From assembly GCA_944990035.1 (NCBI GenBank), contig CALYLX010000100.1:124001-188000 (forward strand): DNA of 64,000 nucleotides, read 5' to 3'. The DNA is from Clitopilus passeckerianus (lineage: Eukaryota; Basidiomycota; Agaricomycetes; Agaricales; Entolomataceae). The position numbers and the translations under genes were made by a program. Under the pieces are notes generated by a model. It did no database searches and was not told the DNA's origin. It was given only the letters and a program-made list of their open reading frames with translations. Numbering within the stretch: position 1 is the stretch's first letter; each line of letters begins with the position of its first letter. Shown in pieces: positions 11,703 to 22,549 of the stretch.

Positions 11703-13180
11703 TATAGCCGGGTAAAGTGTCTGGATGGGAGATTAAGGCAACACACTAGTATGTCCCATGGCCTACGCACCGATATAATATAGAATGCCGATTGAACGAT
11801 GGAAAATGCCACCCGCATGCGAGACGACGCGGAGGGACGTAACGAGTTCGACCTGATCAATCCGTAGAGAACGTTGTAGAGAATCTAATTATACTCATCA
11901 ATTAGTTAATCGAGAAAAACTGATGTGGTGTACTCACCTGGACTACTCCATAAACTAGACCTGAATCTATCAAGGTCAAGAGGGCACGTTGAGCGCGGGT
12001 AAAAGAAGGTTTCCGAGATCCCAGCATGGCTTTTAATGAACTTCGGTGATACCTTTGAAGGAAAATATTTAGTATATTTAAGTGCATTCAGCCAAATCAG
12101 CGTACCATAGCGTTGCAGTGATCAACGCCGTAGCAACGATGTTCGTAATCATAGACAAGAGGATGAAGGACCACTCAATGTCGCCAACAGCGTGGAAGAG
12201 CTTCTCTGGTAGAGCTGAGACGCCGTAGACCTGGTTCACGGTGCCCAAAACCAACAGTAGGCCTAAGACTGGACCCTACCGATATCAATTGATGAAATTA
12301 GCACCCACAGAAAGAAAGTACATACCCATAGTTCCTGTGAAGATCACCAAAAGGCCACCGAGGACTAATTTCCTGCGTCTGTAGATTACAAGCGCCTTCT
12401 GCACAATCAATCCGTCACTGAACAAAACAGCCACAATCCGAATGATGTTCGCCGGGAGGGCTATTTTTCTCAAACTTTCATCCAGCCCTTCTACTGACAG
12501 CATGCGGCACTGGCCCCCAGAACCACCCTTCTGTAGAATCAGAATGGTGCAGGTGCCCTCCTGAATCATATCCCTGGTGCTCATGACGTTGAGAATGCAG
12601 ACTACTTGGAGTCCGATTAGGCAGGAAATTGTCGCTAAGAAGATCGCCCAGGGTGCAAGAGTACGTCGTTTGCGCGATCTGTAAAGGAGGTATCGGTACC
12701 TCTGGTTCTCTTCAAGTCTTGAATACGTACGCAAAGATCGAAGAACAAAGCACCGAAAACCCAAATCCGACACCTATCCTTCGTATTAGCAAGTAGTACT
12801 TTCATAAGCTCTAGTCCTGAGACAGTACGTACCGATAATGAACCCGGACAGCGGAAACTGAGCAATAGTCCAGTTAAACCCAGAAGTATTCAGTAAGTCC
12901 AATGCCCCTCCCGGAGTGGACAAGCTCGTATTGAAGCCAGCCTGCCATGGGCCCTCCATAGAGGAATGCGTTAGCTACGGTGACCGTAACGCCTAAGATT
13001 AAATAGATCTGAAATGCTGTCAGACACGCAGCCGTGGCTCGTGCGTCGCGTTTGATCTTGACATTTGCGCTGTGCAGAGTTAATAGCGGGACGGTGGCGT
13101 CAGTGTTCGTCGGAGGGTGTGTGTGTCCGCATGGCCTCCCGGATAAGGTAAGGCGTCTTTCAAGTTTATGAAAAGCCAAG
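11703..13180 (-). CDS. Agaricomycete 7-TM membrane protein (family of unknown function)
   Basis: Multi-exon integral membrane protein. Hydrophobic segments in order are FQIYLILGVTVTVANAFLYG, FNWTIAQFPLSGFIIG, VGFGFSVLCSSIFAY, LAPWAIFLATISCLIGLQVV and IALPANIIRIVAVLFSDGLIVQKALVIYRRRKLV. GPVLGLLLVLGTVNQVYG and WSFILLSMITNIVATALITATLW follow. A cytoplasmic RRSSLKAMLGSRKPSFTRAQRALLTLIDSGLVYGV stretch then leads to a last segment ILYNVLYGLIR. The LPANIIRIVAV...LIVQKALVIYRRRKLV and SMITNIVATALI blocks fit the expanded GPCR-like membrane proteins of mushrooms, whose ligands are unknown. The start near 13180 and the stop near 11703 are uncertain. Confidence 0.7.
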
Positions 13181-13292
13181 TGAGCGCGTAAGTGCCCGAA
13201 GAGATGATAGATTGATGTAAACGGATGCTCTACAGCCCAATTATTGTCATTAGAAACTGGTTAGAACTACTCGACTGCTAAGCACCCTGCGT

Positions 13293-14624
13293 CTAGCAGC
13301 AATGCCTGATCCGTTTCGTAGGCGACTGGGGAGCCTCGAAAGTCTCAGAGATCTCTCGCTTAATGGTCGGAGGGGGAGTAGGCAGCATTTGCAAGTGCGC
13401 TCTGGGAGGGGTCCGTGGTGGGGTGCACGGTGGGGTTGGAGGAGCTGCCGGACGGGCTTGGGGTATGGCCGGTTCTGGTTCTGGTTCCGGTTCAGACTCT
13501 GATTCTGTTTCCCATTCTGTCTGTGGACGAGGAGGATTCACTTGCAAGAGGGGCCTTTCAATCTCAGAAACGCTGAGATTAGCGTCAGCTACTTTCACTG
13601 CGAGGGCGAGTCAGATTAATCCAAACGTAGAATTAGGGAGGAAACCTACCTTTAATGAAGACATGAACCTCAGAGAAAGGAGTGGCGACCCAATTCATAT
13701 CCGTCTCCGTCTCCCCATCGTACTTGCGTTTATATGTTCGATGACGGAAGCCGTAGTGAACACAGTTCACCTTGACGAATGTCGGCTCCACAAAGTGGGC
13801 GTATCCCAGCCTCACGGAGAATGGAATCAACGTTTCCAATTCATAGTAGTCGTCGAATGTATTATACGTATTCCGCCCTATGAGGGAAATAAGCACCACG
13901 TCGCCAATCTTCTGTTCTCGAGAGCAGTTGAAAAGGAATTCCCGGATGTAGGGTGCAACGCGCCCGGCGTATTTGACCCATGGAAAGCTCAACCATACGA
14001 GGCTCTTGGGAACACTTGCGGGACACTTGTCCGAGAGCTGGTTGGCCAAGAAACCAAGGTCGTGTTTCTTCCAGCTCTCCGCAGAAATGGAAGAGTCATT
14101 GAGCTCGTGTCGGAGTTTTGTCGTCCATTGAAACGAACGGCCTAATCAAATGCAGTCTTTAGAAACAACCGAAATCTCGGACCGATAAATATGCCTACCT
14201 TGCGAGCAGATTGTACACGAAGGACGATGGTGGTTGAACCCGAGATCTATTGACAGAAATATTAGTCTTCTACGAGAAGAGAGGGAGGTTGCCAGGATAG
14301 ACGTACCCCGCGCGTGGTTCAGTGTGGTTTCAATGTTATCCAGCAACCTCTGCCTGGGCTCGACTTCCAACTTGTCGTAACGGGAAGTCCAAATCCTCTT
14401 GAATGATCCTCGCATCGCCGCAAGTACTAGAGTCATATTGTATTGGTCGTGATCATCGACGAGAAGAATGTCGTTCTTCTCCTCCACGAGCAAACGAGTG
14501 AGATAGTCAACTGGAATATACCCCGTTGCGCCAACTTCGGCTGGGGGAAAAAACTAATCAGGGTACGGCCAGAAGCTCAGCGTGAGGGATACGACGACAC
14601 ACGTAGTATAGGTGCTTCTGCCAT
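13293..14624 (-). CDS. BMT5-like (DUF2431) domain protein, paralogue C
   Basis: Shortest N-terminus of the three paralogues. MAEAPIL at 14624 is joined across an intron to PEVGATGYIPVDYLTRLLVEEKN, then ILLVDDHDQYNMTLVLAAM near 14439-14475. The second half has WTTKLRHELND...LGFLANQLSDKCP, VPKSLVWLSFPWVKYAG, IGDVVLISLIG and FVKVNCVHYGFRHRTYKR, close to the family GYxHxRT. A final exon is Pro/Glu/Ser-rich (ESESEPEPEPEP, TPPCTPPRTPPR) and ends IRHCC at 13293. It has no acidic N-terminal extension, unlike paralogues A and B. The family GEGDFSF-type motif is DDHDQYN, so SAM binding by the usual loop is unlikely. Confidence 0.75.
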
Positions 14625-15289
14625 TGTGGGAATCCGGGGTGAAGGCTGGTCCAGAACTTGCCCTCAAGATCTTTGAAACAAACGAGGTACTGTCTGGTTT
14701 GTCCCGTAAGCGTTCTTTCTACTCGTGTAATCGAGGGAGCCGATCGATGAGCAGAGCGGAAAGTAGAATAGTCAATTGGTCTCGTTCACGTTTGGTGGGA
14801 TCGTCGTCGTCGTCGGAAGAGAAGTGGGCAAGACCGAAATGGATATGACCAGGAGGAGTCAGACATAGCCCAAAAAGAACAAAGGGCGCGAGAAAACGGT
14901 CATCTGAGCATCAATATCTGTCAATTATCCCATGGTCAATTCAGTCCTCATAGCTGTCAGTGGGTATCTGAGTGGACAGCTTGTATCCGGGCGACATGGG
15001 GACCTGGTTATGTCGCCGAATGTTCGCCACCATCACAAGAAATGGTCACTAGATCCAACCAACCAGTGTGCTTTGGCAACTCTTGCTCTGGGCACCTAAC
15101 ATCGTACTCATGCTCGATGTAAGGTGGGAAGTAGGGGCAGCACAAAGAGGGTAGTAGGATTGATGTACTGTACAGCATTACAGGGCATTACACAGAGTAG
15201 AAATAATCTAGGTATAAAAATATAGTCAAAAGGGCAACACCTCAAGCGACGTGAACTCTCCTCGGATGACGTAGATATGAAAAGCCGAA
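14625..15289. other. Intergenic region upstream of paralogue C
   Basis: The stretch 14700-14880 has open frames on the minus strand (including a run of Asp codons from a short TCG repeat near 14806) but no start, splice pattern or family I can support. The rest is AT-rich 3' flank of the PX gene. Confidence 0.4.
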
Positions 15290-16121
15290 TCACTCCATAA
15301 CCCAGCGTTTGACGACCTGAGTCCCGCCCAGATCCGGGTGCAGTAGGATGGTGGTCAGCCAGGTTTGAAGATGGCGACGCCGTTGATCGAGAAAAGCGGG
15401 TCTATAACGTGCAAGTGGTGCTTTTGGAGGCAGTTCAGGAATCATGTGCCTCTGTTTTGACTGACAGACGGTAGTATGAGTAAGCGGCCTCTGAGTACCG
15501 AGCAGGTAAGACGTACAGGTAGGATCCGTCGTAGTGCAGACTCCAGCTTCACGAAGTCGCTGTAGCGCTTGTGAGCATGTATCACGGTGTCCTGCGGAGA
15601 GAGTGACCACTCAGCAACCTGGGAGACGTGGAAAACAAGCAATCATACCTCGGTGGTTCGGATCGTGCAATCATAGGCTACAGAACCAGACTTTGCATAA
15701 GCCTGAGCAGAGCTTGAGAGTCGAGGAAAACTCACAAATGTAGCCCTCAGGCTTGTCTCCAACGTTCGTCCAGCCAGCAATCTTGATGTCTCTAGCAAAC
15801 GTCGAACTCTGGCCGTAGTTTTCTCCCAACGATATATCCTGAGAGAAGATTGACGGTGCCATTTCGGGCGAAGTTGCCCTAGGTTGTGGAGGCCTTCGTA
15901 TCCCTACATCCTTCCAAATAGCGTTCAGCACTATGAAAAGAATAGAATGGAGCCGGTTTTGCCACACCTACTTGCGCAACTTCATCAAAAAACCTGGATT
16001 CTTCCTCGACGTCGATTACATTGGGTATGATCTCCAGTAGGCCTCTTGAATTGGCGAAAGGGTGTGCCGACGCCAGCGACGGGAATGGCAGCGATGGGTC
16101 GTCCCTCGACAGCGAGGTCAT
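15290..16121 (-). CDS. PX-domain protein, Ypt35-like
   Basis: Phosphoinositide-binding PX protein, likely endosomal. Splicing gives MTSLSRDDPSLPFPSLAS from 16121, then ...DEVAQVGIRRPPQPRATSPE across an intron with donor GTGTGG. Next come IFSQDISLGENYG, FARDIKIAGWTNVGDKPEGYISYDCTIRTTE, TVIHAHKRYSDFVKLESALRRILP and LPPKAPLARYRPAFLDQRRRHLQTWL, with the stop at 15290. RYSDF (the PtdIns3P-contacting Arg), the PPK turn and the R-x3-RR-x-LQ helix are PX hallmarks. The short size and the N-terminal AGW-type strand fit yeast Ypt35 relatives, which act in endosomal membrane contact and recruitment. An internal ATG at 15862 could serve as a shorter start. Confidence 0.88.
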
Positions 16122-17234
16122 GATTGATGGCGGAAAGGAAGTTTGAGCAAAGCTTGCGGGAAGGCTTGGGGGGCTTAGGTAATTGCGTGCCTGGATTCTG
16201 TTGCGTCAATTTTGCGCCTCAGACTATGAGCGGAAGAAAATAGTGAGAGGGCCTAACGCCTGGTACACTATCCTTTGGCGTTCATTCTACAAAATAATTC
16301 TACTATTTCTGGCTGGTGGATTTTACTCCACTATTCGAACGAACTCTCCGACTTGATTAAGTTCCGACCAGGCCGGGACCACGCACGGATAGTAGGTAAG
16401 AGTATAGATTAATAGGAGGTTGCCTGGAAATCCCAACACAATTCAATGGGAGGATCTTCCTATTCAGTTTTTAATTCTAGCCTTCGGCCGAATGTTCGAC
16501 GAATGAAGCCAACATGTTATCGTAATCGCTGCAAGTTCCGATGTTAACTATCAAACAAGACAGCTCCAAGTAATCCCCACACATGTACCGCCCTACTCGT
16601 CTCCAAGCTTTGACTATCATCGTTGTGAAGGGCTCGAAATAGTTTCTGTACAGACTTGGACGATCTAACCTGTGTTCCTTGGTAATCTGTTAGAGTATAT
16701 TCTACGTATGAAACATCGCAGGAAAAATGTAGTATACGGTCCCTCGAAACAGTGCCTTCGTCTTGCGGCCCAGTTGCGGGAAACGTTTTGATACACCGAC
16801 CACGAGTCAAGGACAAGCCCTTTTGTCATTTTTCGCAATAATGTTGAACCAGGAAATCAAACAAAAGTACTTGGCCACCAACGTACTACTAGACACCCTA
16901 GCATTTGGAATAATTGCAAGTTGTTCGACTAAGTGCCTGCGTTTTCGTGTAGAGTCCTTTGAAAGAAACGCAAGTCAACAAGAAAGCGAGGGTTGATTAA
17001 GCACTCAATTGAGAATTCGCGGCGATAAGATAGTCTTTTGACGTAATAGCCGACGGCAAAACTGTCGACCAGACCTCCTTTTGACCGGACCGCCTCTCCG
17101 CTGCCTCGCATGTTCTCAAAATGTTGCCTTGACTCTCACCATTCCGCTGGGCTTCCGTATTAAGCTCGAGGAATCGACTCATAAAACAATATTTTCCCGC
17201 TGTAAACTGCAAAAGCTCTACATCTCCTCCCACA
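16122..17234. other. Divergent intergenic region
   Basis: It separates the PX gene (-) from the transporter (+). Minus-strand frames at 16544-16816 and 16929-17233 are open, but they do not splice into anything I recognise. Confidence 0.45.
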
Positions 17235-19058
17235 ATGCTAACAGCCGGCCAATTGATTTGGGCATCATTTCGGCCACTACTCCGCCTGTACGTAGAACTA
17301 TCTCGATCCAGAAGGCCATACTGAGCGAATTTTCTCTAGCGCATTCTGTGTATCTGCCGGATTTTTCCTCACGAAGGCTGACCGCTTCCCTCCCGTCGCT
17401 GCACGAGGAGCAGGTCAAGCCATCCTCAATATCGCACTTCCGTGCCTGATGTTCTCGAAAATTGTCCCAGCTTTCAGCACAGATAATGCTGGAGCCATAG
17501 GCGCGTAAAACGACTTCGAATTCCCTTCCTTTGGGTTCCGTCACTGTAAACACTCATCGGGCTCATGTTATCACAGGCCCGTTGATTCTTGTCTCCTTAG
17601 TTTACGAAGCGTTTGGTGTTGTGATTTCTTGGTTCACGAGAGAGTTCTTTTGGGTACCTCACCGGTTTCGGTATGGGATATATGTCGCGGGAGGTTGGGG
17701 AAACTGGGGCGATATACGTATGTTGCGGGTCTACCACGGGGTATTCGAGTGCTCACACTACGAACCAGCTACATCCGTGATACTTAGTGTCACTGGAGCA
17801 TCCCCTTTTAACGGATCGTCAGATCAGACTTTGTCGGTCGCGTACATCTCCGTGTTTATCTTGGTTTACATGGTAGGTTACTTCGTTCTAAATACGTTCA
17901 TGGCTCAAGCTTACACAGGTTACCCTATTCCCATGCGGAGCACACCACTGGATCGCCAAAGACTTCGTTGGTCCGGACGTCGAGCCCGAAGAAGTCAAAG
18001 CTGCTGCCAGAGAACGACGAAGATCTATTCTAAAACTCGTTCCCCGAGCCATTCGTGCAGCCTCTACTCTCAGAAACCGCCGCCAACCACGAGACCTAGA
18101 GAAGGACCGCCAGGAGCTTTCGCAGGATCGCGAACAGGTGAACGCTCCAATTCACGAACAATCGGTTGCGCAGCCTGGACCACCTACTGGCGAGATCGAA
18201 ATCGTGCATCGACCTGTCCACCATAAACACGTTTCTTTCGTTGATGATGCTACAACTGCAGTACCAACCGATGGAGGTATCCTTTCGACACCTTGTAGCC
18301 CCACCCCTACGGAAGTTGGCATCTCTCGCGCTTATCCTGCACCATCTGTCGGAGACTCCATTCCGGCGAAACCAGCTGAACAGCAAGCTGCCACTCAGCC
18401 CTCCCAGCCTTCAAGGAAGGATCGCATGAAGAGCTTGATTAGGGCCCTCATCTCCATCCTGGATCCTCCGTCCATCGTCATCATCCTATCCATCATTATA
18501 GCCCTCGTCAACCCTCTCAAAGCTCTCTTTGTACCTGTACCCTCTGTCCATATGCATCCCGCTCCCGACGGCCAACCACCACTGGCATTCGTTACCGATG
18601 CAGCCACTTTCATCGGTGCAGCCTCCGTCCCACTGGGTCTTATCTGCCTTGGCTCGGCATTGGCTCGACTTAACGTACCTAAAGATGAGTGGAGAGCATT
18701 GCCACTCGGCGCCATAAGCTCTCTTGCCATTGGGAAGTTGATCGTCTCGCCCATTTTCGGAGTTGGCCTCGTAAAAGGGCTTGTACATGGGGGCTTGATA
18801 GCGAAGGACGATAAGGTCCTTCAATTCGTTTGCGTGTACGTACTTTCAATTATCTGATCCCAGGTTCCTGCGGTCTAACATCGACTTTATAGCTTCTTCT
18901 CGTGCTTGCCCACCTCAAGTACCCAGGTTCTTCTGACCCAGGTCTATAGCGGAACTGGCAGCGCGGAACACCTTCCACCTTTCTTGATTCCTCAGTATAT
19001 CATCATGTTCATCACCATGACTGGATTAACAGCCTATACGCTCCAGTCATTGTTCTGA
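17235..19058 (+). CDS. Auxin efflux carrier (AEC)-family membrane transporter
   Basis: Bile/auxin-carrier-fold transporter of the fungal PIN-like group (PF03547), probably in the ER or plasma membrane. The start MLTAGQLIWASFRPLLRL at 17235 is joined by a short intron to AFCVSAGFFLTKADRFPPVAARG. Next come ILNIALPCLMFSKIVPAF, LVSLVYEAFGVVISWFTREFFWVPHRFRYG and VAGGWGNWGDI with ILSVTGASPF. TLSVAYISVFILVYMVGYF follows. A long polar central loop with HKHVSFVDD separates this from the C-terminal bundle: LDPPSIVIILSIIIALVNPLKALFV, AASVPLGLICLGSALARL and SLAIGKLIVSPIFGVGLV. It ends QYIIMFITMTGLTAYTLQSLF at 19058. The 5+5 helix layout with a cytosolic loop is complete. The substrate is unknown. Confidence 0.9.
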
Positions 19059-19259
19059 TCCGAAAGGCGAGCGATTTGATACCATTAGATTACTCTAGAT
19101 TTTCTTTCATACTCTTTTCCCCTTCAAATATGCTGGTTGATTATTGGTCCAAAATCGTGTCATACGTGAATATTCATTAGACTATCCAAGATATATACAT
19201 TCCGAAATATGAAGCAGACGTCTCGAGAACGAAAACGAATCGTACGCAGCCAGACCGTT

Positions 19260-20497
19260 CTATGCCGACTTTGCTTCGGGCCGCTTCGTTGGCTTGTTAA
19301 ACACCAAACATCCGACAGCACCAACACCAGTGAGCGGTAGTTGGAGTACGGAGGTGATCTCCCATACCCAACTCGAGGAGGATCTGGCGACAAGGAAGCT
19401 CCATGCAATAAGGGATACGCCCGTCCAGATAACGTCCCACCCGATCGATGCCTGGGCAGGATGAGAATGGAGAATATCGTATGCCTGTTGAAATAATGGC
19501 CACAGAGATATCTTTGAAATTTCCTCGATGGTAGCCAGCGTCGGGGTCAAGGAAATGTCATAAACAGCGAGCGTCGTGCGGAAATGGAGCACCATTGACA
19601 AACGAATGAGGATGGTGTACAAAGTACTCATTTTGATGAGTTGGACGTCGGATTCTTGGCGGTGGAGGGCGAAGATAGGTGCGAAAATGACTGCGTGGAT
19701 GAGGAGAAGGACGGGGAGGAAGGACGAGGTATACATTGTTGACGGAATGTAGAATGTGAAACCGAGGGCAGAAATGGTCGCGAATACGAGCGAAGGTGAC
19801 GCCCATTCCTCGCTGGAAGCATTCGTTTTGTCTGTCTTCTGTTCGGGTTCTTCTCGGTTCATTGAGCGAAGAACAGCAACATAGAATAGGTTCGAGGCTA
19901 CGCTTATCGCCACGAGCTGACCGAGGAGCATGTAAGCCCAGACGTGCTTAATACGGTATGCCTTGCCTGCCAAACTGTTGAATAGATTTTTGGCATACCA
20001 GGAAGCAGGACCATACCTCGAGACCAGAGGAAGGCCGACCATGCGCCAGCAGTATATAGGCAAATCTGCTGACTCCACCACCAGTTGATCTTGCCGAAGC
20101 AGGCTGCAGCCCATGCTTCCTCAAAAAGCTCAGAGCCCATCAACCACAGAACAACGCGTTCAAAAGTGCTCTCTGCTCGTAACATCCGGCGGTGTTCATG
20201 AAACTGCAAGAAGCTGCCATGGATGTACCTAAACATGTCTAGCCAAGGTCGTAGGCTGTAAGTGCCTCATAATTCAGCGAATATAAGGTATTACTTACAA
20301 TACCATGTGTGGATTAAGGAAGCGACGGTGAGGAGCTGGAAAGTGTTGACGGACAACCCATCCTTCCTTGTGCTTTTCGGCCTACTGCTTAGTATCAGCA
20401 GAAATAAGAACCCAATAATCACAAAATAGGATGCAAATATAGCAAGAGCAGTTATATGTGGGATTCCCAAAGTTATGACAGCCTGAACGGATGCCAT
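19260..20497 (-). CDS. Conserved fungal multi-pass membrane protein
   Basis: The start is MASVQAVITLGIPHITALAIFASY at 20497 and the stop at 19260. It has about eight hydrophobic segments. Motifs are VNTFQLLTVASLIHTWYC, EEAWAAACFGKINWWWSQQICLYTAGAWSAFL and IKHVWAYMLLGQLVAISVASNLFYVAVL. Then come FYIPSTMYTSSFLPVLLLIHAV and a last pair near VSLIAWSFLVARSSSSW. The WWWSQQ and HVWAYMLLGQ blocks recur in uncharacterised ascomycete and basidiomycete membrane proteins. I cannot assign a substrate. Its 3' end lies about 200 bp from the end of the AEC-type transporter, in convergent orientation. Confidence 0.75.
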
Positions 20498-20733
20498 CTC
20501 TGTTGACCGTGATGGACGTCAAATCGCTACACTCGCTGTGGCAGTGTTCAACAATTTAAATATGGACAAGCAAGCCATTGTTTGGACTCCCGACGGATGC
20601 CAAATAACACGCCGCATACCCATCATTTCTGGGCTTCGACCTGAGAGTTAACAACGTTGACAGGCAAGGCACTGAAATTTGTGAATGGCGATGTCGATCC
20701 TGGACGTGAATCCTGAGTAACTTCACGACCTTG

Positions 20734-20741
20734 CTATATAT
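20734..20741 (+). promoter_or_regulatory. TATA-like element of the F-box gene
   Basis: TATATATA lies about 55-60 bp upstream of the ATG at 20794. It supports that start over any upstream non-ATG codon. Confidence 0.5.
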
Positions 20742-20793
20742 ATTCGGCGAAAGCTTTGACGGTTTGCAAAGAACCCTTAACCCTTCTCGCGCC

Positions 20794-22344
20794 ATGCCGT
20801 CATTTCCTGGTCGTCGACCTCTCCAACGGCGTGATACAGCCAGCGTGCAATACGCCGACCAGCTGGGCTTGCTGCCTACGGACCTGCTCTTCGAGATCTT
20901 TGAGTCCGCCAAATTCGAGAGCATTTTGCTCCTTACTCAGACCTGCAAGCGACTGAGAACCATCGGCTTGGCCTGGATTTTACGCCATTATAGGTTGACC
21001 GGGATATGCGCTTATGGAGAAGAAATCCGCCTGACATCTGGTAACGAGTATGTGCTCGCAGAAAACATCGCAGCCATTACACACCTTTCCATTCACCTCT
21101 CCATTTCATTCCGATGTGCAGCGGATTTCAACGGCAAATGGAAGGCACTAGAGACATTGGTCATCGCCCTCCCAGGGCTCACTTCCTTCACCTGCCAGTT
21201 GGATCCAATTCAAAGATATCCCTCCTCAATTACCGCGTGGTATCACAAGCGTCTATTCAAGAGATTCTGGTGGGCCCGGCTTGCGAAGAAAGACACGGTG
21301 GTCATCACCAACACAGGACATCCCTCCATTCTGCGGTCACTTGGCCATCAGGATCCCATTCTCGACTCCCTTCCGTGCCTAGCACACAAAATTTGGCCTC
21401 GAAGGTTTGCCTCAGCCACCCGCCACCAAGGCAAACAAGCAACGTTGAATACGCTTCTAGCGGCCAAGAAAGCATGGTCGCACCTCGCTGGAACTGACAA
21501 GTTTGAGTCTTTACCGTCTAGACTCAACCTACAGTCTATCGAAGACTATTGCCCCTCTATTACTTTGAAGAACATCGAGACCCCATCCAAACGATTTGTA
21601 TTATTTCTCCCCGGTCGTGAACGCTTCACCCGACTTCGGATTAGCTCAAACCATGTGTCCTATTTGGATTGGAGTGCCATCCTCCCTGGCCTTGATTTCC
21701 CTGCCTTATCATCCCTCGAGGTCCATCAGAAATGCCACGGCCTCACAAGGGCAGTCCTCCACGATTTCATCTTTCGGCATCCCACTATAACCGAATTGGT
21801 CTTGACACGGGACGACCACGAGATGATCACCCCGGATACATTCCAAGGGTGTCTTCCCAAACTCAAGACCCTTGCCGGATCCATCCATGCAGTCGTCGCC
21901 GTTCTTCGAGGCGCAGACTCTGGACTCTGCAAGAGTTTGAATACGGTCAAGATCACTGAGTTTCACAGTGACACCTCCACTACCAGAAAGCATAGGCCTT
22001 TCGACTTCGCTGCTCTCGATACCGCCCTCGACCTTCTCAGTTCAACCTCCACGAGTGAGCTTGGCATAGGCCTGCCCGGAGGGAGTACATCAATGACATG
22101 GTTGACGGAGCAGCCTTCTCAGGGAAATCATGTGCGGAAGTTCGAATCCCTGGAGTCGGTCTATGTTTGGTCGTCCGACTGCCGACCCTTCGACGATAAC
22201 ATCCCTCACTGGTTGGAGGAGTACAGGCAGAGAAACTTCCCTGGCGTTGAGAAGGTGCATTTAGTGATGCATCGGACCAAGGCACCAAAATATCCTTTAC
22301 CCCTATGTCTTGCGAGCTCTGGGCCACACTTTAAGTCGTACTAG
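20794..22344 (+). CDS. F-box protein (single exon)
   Basis: Likely substrate receptor of an SCF ubiquitin ligase. The start MPSFPGRRPLQRRDTASVQY is at 20794. The F-box is residues about 24-65: LGLLPTDLLFEIFESAKFESILLLTQTCKRLRTIGLAWILRHY. A long C-terminal region of irregular leucine-rich type follows (FTRLRISSNHVSYLDWSAILPGLDFPALSSLEVH, TITELVLTRDDHEMI, LPKLKTLAGS), with the stop at 22344. At about 516 residues it is a usual length for mushroom F-box/LRR-like proteins. It has no intron, unlike the other F-box genes here. Confidence 0.85.
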   Translation: MPSFPGRRPLQRRDTASVQYADQLGLLPTDLLFEIFESAKFESILLLTQTCKRLRTIGLAWILRHYRLTGICAYGEEIRLTSGNEYVLAENIAAITHLSIHLSISFRCAADFNGKWKALETLVIALPGLTSFTCQLDPIQRYPSSITAWYHKRLFKRFWWARLAKKDTVVITNTGHPSILRSLGHQDPILDSLPCLAHKIWPRRFASATRHQGKQATLNTLLAAKKAWSHLAGTDKFESLPSRLNLQSIEDYCPSITLKNIETPSKRFVLFLPGRERFTRLRISSNHVSYLDWSAILPGLDFPALSSLEVHQKCHGLTRAVLHDFIFRHPTITELVLTRDDHEMITPDTFQGCLPKLKTLAGSIHAVVAVLRGADSGLCKSLNTVKITEFHSDTSTTRKHRPFDFAALDTALDLLSSTSTSELGIGLPGGSTSMTWLTEQPSQGNHVRKFESLESVYVWSSDCRPFDDNIPHWLEEYRQRNFPGVEKVHLVMHRTKAPKYPLPLCLASSGPHFKSY

Positions 22345-22549
22345 CCCTTCCTACCTTATCTTGGCTTTTTGTTCATCTGACTTCTTACGAATGGTGTATA
22401 TTTTTTATGATTTTACAAAATATGTTGCACGAATCACTTGATAGGCTGAAAAGCGCCCATGCAAGGACCGTACAGTGGAAGGTGATACAATGGAACTGGT
22501 ATTGGTCGCTAAGCAGGGCAGTAAACGATATCATAAGTCACAGTCAGTG

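Noticed and set aside
14700..14880. Minus-strand coding-like segment with an Asp run upstream of paralogue C
   Set aside because: The Asp run comes from a TCG trinucleotide repeat; there is no supported start and no match to the acidic heads of paralogues A and B.
16544..17233. Minus-strand open frames between the PX gene and the AEC transporter
   Set aside because: No domain and inconsistent frames; the last overlaps the true transporter start at 17235 only by proximity.
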